From CAIJXO01 sp964485905 (lineage in GTDB: Bacteria > Patescibacteriota > Minisyncoccia > Phycocordibacterales > GWA1-40-21), in assembly GCA_964485905.1 (NCBI GenBank), contig CAZAJY010000011.1:1-19918 (forward strand): a DNA stretch of 19,918 nucleotides, in the 5' to 3' direction. This document shows positions 15,400 through 19,918 of this stretch, piece after piece. Every line of letters begins with the position of its first letter. The first letter of the stretch is position 1. A model generated the notes under the pieces. That model saw only the letters and a program-made list of their open reading frames with translations. It searched no databases and had not been told where the DNA came from. Both the position numbers and the translations under genes were made by a program.

Positions 15400-16533
15400 C
15401 TATTTCTTTTCAGAATCAATAAAGGATAATCCCATCTTTTGATTTTTAGCTTCAAAGAGAAGGACTTTAAAAGTATAGCTTTTACCAAGCTCTAGTTTTT
15501 CTTTCATTTTAGCTTCGGTGCCAAATTCAGAGATATGAACTAAACCAGAAATACCTTCTTCAATAGAAGCTAAAGCGCCATGCTTATTGAATTTAATAAC
15601 CACACCTTTGATTTCATCACCCTTTTTATATTTCTTTTCTGCTTCAACCCAAGGATTTTCTTTCAAGGCCTTAATAGATAAGGAGATTTTCCCATCTTTA
15701 ACTTCAATTACTTTAACATCAATTTTCTCGCCAACCTTACAGAAAGTACGGGGATTTTCTACCAAAGTCCAATCAATTTCGGAAATATGAACTAGACCCT
15801 CTAGACCATCCTCAATTTTGACAAAAATACCAAAGTCTACGATGCCAGTAATTTCTCCCTGACAAATATCACCAACTTTATATTTTCCGACAATTTTTTG
15901 TTTGTTTTTCTTCTCAATATTTTTCTCCGAGAAAATTAATTTACCTTCTTTTGGTAGAGCCGTAATAATCGCCACAGAAATTTTCTGACCAACTAACTTT
16001 TTCAATTCATCAAGAATTTTATCTTTATCACCATCATTAATTCTTGGATAATGTTCTGTCTTAAGCTGAGAGGCGGGAAGGAAACCTTTAATCCCTTGCC
16101 AATTAATAATTAAACCTCCCTTATTAGCTTCTTCCACTGGTAATTCCAGAACAGTTTTATTATTGATAGCTTCTTCCGCTTCATCCCAAATTAGGGCTTG
16201 TCGGGCTTCTTTTAATGATAATTCAATATATCCTTCTTTGTTTCCAGTATCAATAACTTTGGCAGCGACTTTGTCACCGACATTAATCTTTTTGATAATG
16301 TCGCGAGCATTGATAAATTCCTTACCCCAAATAATACCTGTTCCAAATGGTGGTAAGTTAATATAAACACAAGCTTTTTCTGTGCCAATTACATCACCCT
16401 CAACAACATCACCAATATTTGGTGGGGTGACACTTTTATCTACAATCTTGGTCATCAAACTATCTTTTTTAAGTTTGAGAGCTTTTTCCTCGGCTGTACT
16501 ATCGTCCACAATTACTTTTGCTTTTTTTGCCAT
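15400..16533 (-). CDS. rpsA: 30S ribosomal protein S1 (four S1 domains)
   Basis: 377-residue protein with four S1/OB repeats: about 40-108 (divergent), 125-204 (divergent), 219-288 (best match, G-x-I-T-G-I-V-D-F-G-I-F-V and G-L-V-H-I-S-E) and 304-372. The first 35 residues are a charged tail. S1 binds single-stranded mRNA at the 30S subunit and helps initiation on unstructured or Shine-Dalgarno-less leaders. E. coli S1 has six domains; a four-domain form is common in Gram-positives and reduced genomes. A different RNA-binding S1-domain protein is possible but less likely. The ATG is at 16533-16531; the leader is AT-rich with no Shine-Dalgarno sequence. Upstream lie an 88-bp hairpin element, a terminator-like attenuator and a promoter. 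The gene converges on gyrB with a 1-nt gap. It may be central in this genome because no start here shows a normal Shine-Dalgarno sequence. Confidence 0.88.
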   Translation of the reverse strand: MAKKAKVIVDDSTAEEKALKLKKDSLMTKIVDKSVTPPNIGDVVEGDVIGTEKACVYINLPPFGTGIIWGKEFINARDIIKKINVGDKVAAKVIDTGNKEGYIELSLKEARQALIWDEAEEAINNKTVLELPVEEANKGGLIINWQGIKGFLPASQLKTEHYPRINDGDKDKILDELKKLVGQKISVAIITALPKEGKLIFSEKNIEKKNKQKIVGKYKVGDICQGEITGIVDFGIFVKIEDGLEGLVHISEIDWTLVENPRTFCKVGEKIDVKVIEVKDGKISLSIKALKENPWVEAEKKYKKGDEIKGVVIKFNKHGALASIEEGISGLVHISEFGTEAKMKEKLELGKSYTFKVLLFEAKNQKMGLSFIDSEKK

Positions 16534-16542
16534 ATTTTATTG

Positions 16543-16630
16543 AGGAAAAATTAATTAAAATTGTTCGCGCTTCACCCTTCCCGAGTACGGGTGGGTCCTA
16601 CGCGACGAACAATTTTAATTAATTTTTCCT
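16543..16630. repeat. 88-bp element with 25-bp perfect inverted arms before rpsA
   Basis: The arms at 16543-16567 and 16606-16630 are perfect reverse complements over 25 bp, AT-rich except for the GTTCG/CGAAC inner ends. The 38-bp loop (16568-16605) is GC-rich and can itself form CCCG-AGTA-CGGG nested inside ACCC/GGGT. On the minus strand the element ends 9 nt before the rpsA ATG, so in the rpsA mRNA it would form a very stable stem-loop next to the start codon. Possible identities are a cis-regulatory RNA, a MITE- or REP-like insertion, or a bidirectional terminator. No clear target-site duplication is visible. Confidence 0.75.
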
Positions 16631-16728
16631 TTTTGATTAAAAAATTCCGCCTCTGGCGGAAATTTCGCCAAAAAGGTCCATTGGTAAACCGTCCCACTGG
16701 TGTTACTTTTTGAATTAATAAATAACAT
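16615..16728 (-). CDS. possible 37-residue upstream ORF in the rpsA leader
   Basis: On the minus strand an ATG at 16728-16726 opens 37 codons ending in TAA at 16617-16615. The peptide begins MLFINSKSNTSGTVYQW and ends in F-F-N-Q-K-G-K-I-N. The ATG lies 4 nt after the rpsA -10 hexamer, so the transcript would be nearly leaderless. The ORF reads through the terminator-like hairpin and stops inside the first-transcribed arm of the 88-bp element. That placement is what a translation-coupled attenuator would need, but the frame may be open by chance. No homologue is recognised. Confidence 0.25.
   Translation of the reverse strand: MLFINSKSNTSGTVYQWTFLAKFPPEAEFFNQKGKIN
16639..16661 (-). terminator. 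intrinsic terminator/attenuator in the rpsA leader
   Basis: On the minus strand TTCCGCC (16661-16655) and GGCGGAA (16651-16645) form a 7-bp GC-rich stem with a 3-nt AGA loop, followed by six T (16644-16639). A competing stem TGGCG/CGCCA (plus-strand 16666-16670 with 16654-16658) uses the same CGCC bases and would prevent the terminator. It lies about 65-87 nt downstream of the expected rpsA transcription start and about 105 nt before the ATG. No minus-strand gene lies upstream for it to terminate. Confidence 0.6.
16669..16712. repeat. 7-bp inverted repeat enclosing two CCANTGG motifs
   Basis: CAAAAAG (16669-16675) and CTTTTTG (16706-16712) are perfect inverted copies. Between them are CCATTGG (16678-16684) and CCACTGG (16694-16700), each a short dyad, with starts 16 bp apart and each preceded by GTC-like sequence. 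In the rpsA leader this could form a first stem-loop ahead of the attenuator, or the two motifs could be a protein-binding site. Significance is uncertain. Confidence 0.35.
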
Positions 16729-16732
16729 GTCT

Positions 16733-16760
16733 ATTATACATAAACTATAAAAAAATACAA
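16733..16760 (-). promoter_or_regulatory. promoter for rpsA
   Basis: On the minus strand a perfect -10 TATAAT (16738-16733) is preceded by a 16-bp spacer and -35 TTGTAT (16760-16755, four of six consensus bases). Transcription would begin near 16726, giving an rpsA leader of about 190 nt. Its -35 stands back to back with that of the MBL-fold gene. Confidence 0.65.
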
Positions 16761-16771
16761 GTCTTTGAGGG

Positions 16772-16799
16772 TTGTGTTTGGGTATGGATTTGCTATAAT
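16772..16799 (+). promoter_or_regulatory. extended -10 promoter for the MBL-fold gene (probable leaderless mRNA)
   Basis: TG (16791-16792), C, then a perfect TATAAT (16794-16799), with a partial -35 TTGTGT (16772-16777, 16-bp spacer). Eight bases separate the -10 from the ATG at 16808, so transcription would start 0-2 nt before the start codon. It probably also drives the 17471 gene and gyrA. Confidence 0.65.
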
Positions 16800-16807
16800 A
16801 TAAGGGT

Positions 16808-17446
16808 ATGATTATCACTTATCAAGGAGTGGAATTTTTTAAAGTTCAATTTGGGGATACCACCCTAGCTTTTAATCCTATCTCTAAGGAAAGCAAGTTT
16901 AAAAATACTCGTTTTTTTGCCGATGTGGCTTTGGTCTCAGCCAATCATCCCGATTTTAATGGTGTAGAAAACTTATCTTATAATGGTAAAGATCCCTTAG
17001 TTATTTCTGGTCCCGGAGAATATGAAACTAAAGGCGTTTTTATTAAGGGTTTTCAGTCTAAGACTTTATATGGCGGTAAAGAAAAAATTAATACTGTTTA
17101 TATTGTCGTTTTGGAAGGAATGACCCTATGTTTTTTGGGTGCCTTGTCGGATGAAAAACTTTCTCCAGAATTTATGGAAGCTGTTGAAAATATTGATATT
17201 TTATTTTTACCAGTCGGAGACGATGGCGTTTTGGACACCAAGAAAGCAGAAAAATTAAGTGTCGCTTTAGAACCCAAAATTATTATTCCGATGCACTATA
17301 AAGAGGGTGGGGTTGGTAACCCAATTAAAGCTTTCTTGAAAGAAGCCGGTGAAGAAAATGTTAAGGCTATTGATAAATTAACAATCAAGAAAAAAGATTT
17401 AGATGGCAAGGAAGGGGATATAGTAGTATTAGAAGCGATTATTTAA
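16808..17446 (+). CDS. metallo-beta-lactamase-fold protein (UlaG/COG2220-like) with degenerate metal site
   Basis: 212 residues with the layout of the small UlaG-like metallo-beta-lactamase-fold hydrolases: an N-terminal G-V-E-F-F-K-V motif, S-G-P-G-E-Y-E-T-K-G-V at 67-77, a strand segment near 107-115, an L-P-V-G-D-D-G segment at 134-140 and I-I-P-M-H-Y at 159-164. The usual metal-binding T/S-H-x-H-x-D-H is here S-A-N-H-P-D-F (44-50): His47 and Asp49 remain, but the first and last His are Ala45 and Phe50. The G-D that normally supplies another metal ligand is G-A (111-112). His163 is kept. A normal dinuclear site therefore looks impossible, and the protein may be structural, regulatory or use altered chemistry. 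No signal peptide, so cytoplasmic. It is followed after 24 nt by a membrane protein gene and then gyrA. The fold is fairly sure; the function is unknown. Confidence 0.82.
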   Translation: MIITYQGVEFFKVQFGDTTLAFNPISKESKFKNTRFFADVALVSANHPDFNGVENLSYNGKDPLVISGPGEYETKGVFIKGFQSKTLYGGKEKINTVYIVVLEGMTLCFLGALSDEKLSPEFMEAVENIDILFLPVGDDGVLDTKKAEKLSVALEPKIIIPMHYKEGGVGNPIKAFLKEAGEENVKAIDKLTIKKKDLDGKEGDIVVLEAII

Positions 17447-17470
17447 TTTAAAACTTTTAAATTTGAAATT

Positions 17471-17809
17471 ATGGGTATTTTAAATAACATTAGACAGAAA
17501 TCAGATAATCAAAAGAAAATTCTTGCCTTAGCTTTGGCTTTAATTTTAACTTTTTTTATTGTTGGTCTATGGTTTTCTTTTTCTAATAAAACAGCTGATA
17601 ATCAAGTCGCCGAGCAAAAAGAAAACAAACTCAGTTCTCTTAGTCCATTACAAGTAATCAAAGATGAATTTTCTAAAGCTTTTTCTAATTTTAAAGAGAC
17701 AACAGGAGAAATTAGCACGACTACTAGTAGCAGTATTATACCAATTGAAATAATTGAGACTCAGTCTACGAGTTCAGAGCAGGCAACTAGTACCGAAGAA
17801 AGTATTTAG
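17471..17809 (+). CDS. single-pass membrane protein of unknown function
   Basis: 112 residues: a polar, basic N-terminus (1-16), one hydrophobic helix at about 17-37, and a polar tail ending in a Ser/Thr-rich, low-complexity stretch (about 80-112). The positive residues before the helix suggest the N-terminus is inside and the tail outside. There are no cysteines and no recognisable domain. It starts 24 nt after the MBL-fold gene and ends 20 nt before gyrA, so all three are probably co-transcribed. The open frame, spacing and clear membrane helix support a real gene; nothing shows its role. Confidence 0.65.
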   Translation: MGILNNIRQKSDNQKKILALALALILTFFIVGLWFSFSNKTADNQVAEQKENKLSSLSPLQVIKDEFSKAFSNFKETTGEISTTTSSSIIPIEIIETQSTSSEQATSTEESI

Positions 17810-17829
17810 TATAAGTATTAAGTATAAAA

Positions 17830-19918
17830 ATGAAAGAAGAAAATAAAAAAGAAATAAAAGAAGTAATTCCAGAGAGAGGTATTTCCGCTCGAAATATTAC
17901 AGTGGAAATGAAGGAATCTTATTTGGACTACGCTATGTCCGTCATTACACAACGGGCCTTGCCAGATGTGCGTGATGGTTTGAAACCAGTACATCGTCGT
18001 ATTCTTTTTGCCATGCATCAAATGGGTCTTACAGCTGGAGCAAAAACAAGAAAATCGGCTGCAGTTGTTGGAGAAGTTTTAGGTAATTTTCATCCACACG
18101 GCGATGCTTCTGTTTATGATGCTATGGTTAAGATGGCACAAGATTTTGCTCATCGTTATCCTTTAATTGTCGGCCAAGGAAACTTCGGTAATATTGATGG
18201 GGATTCAGCTGCCGCGATGAGATATACCGAGGCTAAGATGTCCAAGATTTCTGGCGAACTTTTAAAAGATTTGGAAAAAGAAACCGTGGAATGGCGACCA
18301 AATTATGATAATACAAGAATGGAGCCAGATGTTTTGCCTGCCGCCTTACCAAATTTACTTTTGAATGGAACACTCGGTATTGCTGTTGGTATGGCTAGCA
18401 ATATTCCACCACATAATCTTAAAGAAGTAGTGGATGCAACCGTACATTTAATTGATAATCCAGAAGATACGACGGAAGATTTAATGCAATTTATTAAAGG
18501 ACCAGATTTTCCAACTGGCGGAGTCGCTTATAATCAAACCGATATTAATCATGCTTATGCTACGGGTCGTGGCGGAGTTGTTGTGCGTGGTGTAGCAGAA
18601 ATTGTGGAAGATAAAAAGGGGGCTTTTCAAATTATTATTACTTCCATTCCTTATCGCGTAAATAAAGCGGAATTAATTATTGCGATTGCTGATTTGGTTC
18701 GTGAGAAAAAAGTAGAAGGAATTAAGGGCCTACGTGATGAAAGCGCTAAGGATTTACGTATCGTTATTGATTTGAAATCTGGTGCTCAACCACAGAAAGT
18801 TTTAAATTTTATTTATAAGCACACTCAATTAGAAGAGTCTTTCCATTATAATATGGTGGCTTTGGTTGGTGGTGTACCACAGACTTTATCATTAAAATCT
18901 TTTTTGGATGAATTTATTGATCATAGAAAAATTGTAATAAAAAGAAGAACCGAATTTGATTTGAAAAAAGCTGAGGCCCGTGAGCATATTTTGTTAGGTT
19001 TGAAAAAAGCCTTAGATCATATTGATGAGATTATAAAAATAATTAAAAAATCAAAAGATATTGAAGATGCCAAGAAAAACTTAATGAAAGAATTTAAGTT
19101 CTCTGAAATTCAAGCTCAGACGATTGTTGATATGAAAATCGGGCGTTTGTCCGGTCTGGAAAGACAGAAGATTGAAGATGAATTAAAAGAAATACAGAAT
19201 TTAATTAAAAATTTAAAAGAAATTTTAGCTAGTGCAAAGAAAATTTTAGGTTTGGTTAAATCTGAATTACAAGAAACAGCTTTGAGATATGCTGATGATA
19301 GAAAGACTAGAATTATAAAACAGGGAATTGGTAATATGTCTGATGAAGATTTAATTCCTGATGAGGATAATGTTTTAGTATTAACTACTGGTGGTTATAT
19401 TAAAAGAACAAATCCTGATGATTATAAAAAACAAAAGAGAGGGGGTGTGGGTGTGGTGGATTTGGATACTAAGGACGAAGATTTTGTAGTGAATTTTCTG
19501 ACAGCTTCTACTCATAACGATATTCTTTTCTTCAGTGATAAAGGTAAGGCCTATCAGATAAAAATGTATGAATTGCCAGAAGGGAAGCGCGCTACAAAAG
19601 GTAAGGCTTTGGTAAATTATTTATCTATTTCGGCGGAAGAAAAAGTCACCTCGGTTTTGGCCATGCCAAAAGAATTAAAGAACTCTAAATTAGCCCTGAT
19701 GATGGTAACTAAACAAGGAGTAGCAAAGAAAGTTGATGCCGCCACTTTTCACGACGTGCGCCGTAGTGGTTTAATTGCTATTAGTTTGCATGATGGTGAT
19801 GAATTAACTTCAGTTCAATTTGTGGCCCCAACAGATGAAATGATTTTAGCTACTGCTAAGGGGCAGTCTATTCGTTTTAAGGAGAAGGATATTCGGGAAA
19901 TGGGACGAAATGCGGCGG
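17830..19918 (+). CDS. gyrA: DNA gyrase subunit A (C-terminus beyond window)
   Basis: Breakage-reunion subunit of gyrase. The frame is open from ATG 17830 to the window end (696 codons), about 80-85% of a typical GyrA. The N-terminal segment has S-Y-L-D-Y-A-M-S-V-I and R-A-L-P-D-V-R-D-G-L-K-P-V-H-R-R, then HPHGDASVYD (residues 88-97), and the catalytic Tyr132 in A-A-M-R-Y-T-E. A long Lys-rich coiled-coil region (about 380-480) leads into the beta-pinwheel C-terminal domain. Its first blade carries QKRGGVG (535-541), a near-canonical GyrA box (consensus Q-R/K-R-G-G-R/K-G), which favours gyrase over ParC. The position equivalent to E. coli Ser83 is Ala93. The start lies 20 nt after the preceding stop in an A-rich stretch without a Shine-Dalgarno sequence. 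Confidence 0.96.
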   Translation, partial: MKEENKKEIKEVIPERGISARNITVEMKESYLDYAMSVITQRALPDVRDGLKPVHRRILFAMHQMGLTAGAKTRKSAAVVGEVLGNFHPHGDASVYDAMVKMAQDFAHRYPLIVGQGNFGNIDGDSAAAMRYTEAKMSKISGELLKDLEKETVEWRPNYDNTRMEPDVLPAALPNLLLNGTLGIAVGMASNIPPHNLKEVVDATVHLIDNPEDTTEDLMQFIKGPDFPTGGVAYNQTDINHAYATGRGGVVVRGVAEIVEDKKGAFQIIITSIPYRVNKAELIIAIADLVREKKVEGIKGLRDESAKDLRIVIDLKSGAQPQKVLNFIYKHTQLEESFHYNMVALVGGVPQTLSLKSFLDEFIDHRKIVIKRRTEFDLKKAEAREHILLGLKKALDHIDEIIKIIKKSKDIEDAKKNLMKEFKFSEIQAQTIVDMKIGRLSGLERQKIEDELKEIQNLIKNLKEILASAKKILGLVKSELQETALRYADDRKTRIIKQGIGNMSDEDLIPDEDNVLVLTTGGYIKRTNPDDYKKQKRGGVGVVDLDTKDEDFVVNFLTASTHNDILFFSDKGKAYQIKMYELPEGKRATKGKALVNYLSISAEEKVTSVLAMPKELKNSKLALMMVTKQGVAKKVDAATFHDVRRSGLIAISLHDGDELTSVQFVAPTDEMILATAKGQSIRFKEKDIREMGRNAA

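Noticed and set aside
15587..16366. Plus-strand open frames at 15587-15790 and 16163-16366 inside rpsA
   Set aside because: The S1 protein on the minus strand explains this DNA; the plus frames resemble no protein and are Ser/Thr-rich shadows.
16676..16705. T-box or known riboswitch in the rpsA leader
   Set aside because: No T-box core sequence or other riboswitch signature could be recognised, and the downstream gene is not a synthetase or metabolic gene.
16729..16818. N-terminal extension of the rpsA upstream ORF back to an ATG at 16818
   Set aside because: It would run antisense through both divergent promoters and the MBL start codon. Only the part downstream of the rpsA -10 could be transcribed as a leader.
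17801..17826. AGTAT-like tandem repeats between the membrane protein gene and gyrA
   Set aside because: Short, imperfect and AT-rich. They probably reflect local composition, and they cover a stop codon and a 20-nt gap only.
378..19918. UGA recoded as glycine (genetic code 25)
   Set aside because: All genes are full length and uninterrupted under the standard bacterial code, with no in-frame TGA requiring read-through.

Overview
The window reads as a stretch of core chromosome from a low-GC, streamlined bacterium. The most likely source is a member of the Patescibacteria (Candidate Phyla Radiation, probably the Parcubacteria side). This is inferred from compact gene sizes, a phenylalanyl-tRNA synthetase stripped of its tRNA-binding appendages, a four-domain ribosomal protein S1, small membrane-anchored Cys-rich proteins, very short intergenic gaps and AT-rich leaders without Shine-Dalgarno sequences. 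No database search was possible, so the phylum is an inference. No mobile element, CRISPR array, rRNA or tRNA gene was found.

Layout, left to right. (1) 1-50, minus strand: the first 16 codons of a cold-shock-domain protein. (2) 51-377: a divergent regulatory region holding a strong minus-strand promoter, a consensus DnaA box, a plus-strand promoter region and a terminator-like hairpin before rpoB. (3) 378-7269: rpoB and rpoC. (4) 7318-10567: a small secreted or anchored Cys-rich protein, dnaG (primase) and rpoD (primary sigma factor), packed with 3-4 nt gaps. (5) 10612-13273: pheS and pheT, with an extended -10 promoter so close to the pheS ATG that the mRNA is probably leaderless. (6) 13320-15398: gyrB, whose promoter overlaps the pheT stop. 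(7) 15400-16533, minus strand: ribosomal protein S1, convergent with gyrB with a 1-nt gap and an 18-bp palindrome at the junction. (8) 16534-16807: a 274-bp divergent region between rpsA and a metallo-beta-lactamase-fold gene. It is the most structured non-coding DNA in the window. (9) 16808-19918: an MBL-fold protein with most metal ligands missing, a single-pass membrane protein, and gyrA, which runs off the right edge.

The genes form an information-processing cluster: RNA polymerase beta and beta', its main sigma factor, primase, both gyrase subunits, Phe-tRNA synthetase and S1. The promoters I can read are mostly extended -10 type (TGnTATAAT-like), and the sigma factor keeps the His and Glu that recognise that TG in E. 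coli. None of the visible starts has a properly spaced Shine-Dalgarno sequence.

The best candidate for something undescribed is the rpsA leader: a promoter, a possible 37-codon leaderless upstream ORF, an intrinsic terminator with a competing hairpin, and then an 88-bp element with 25-bp perfect inverted arms ending 9 nt before the rpsA start codon. Other points of interest are the degenerate MBL protein next to gyrA, drug-pocket substitutions in RpoB and GyrA, and the reduced PheRS.
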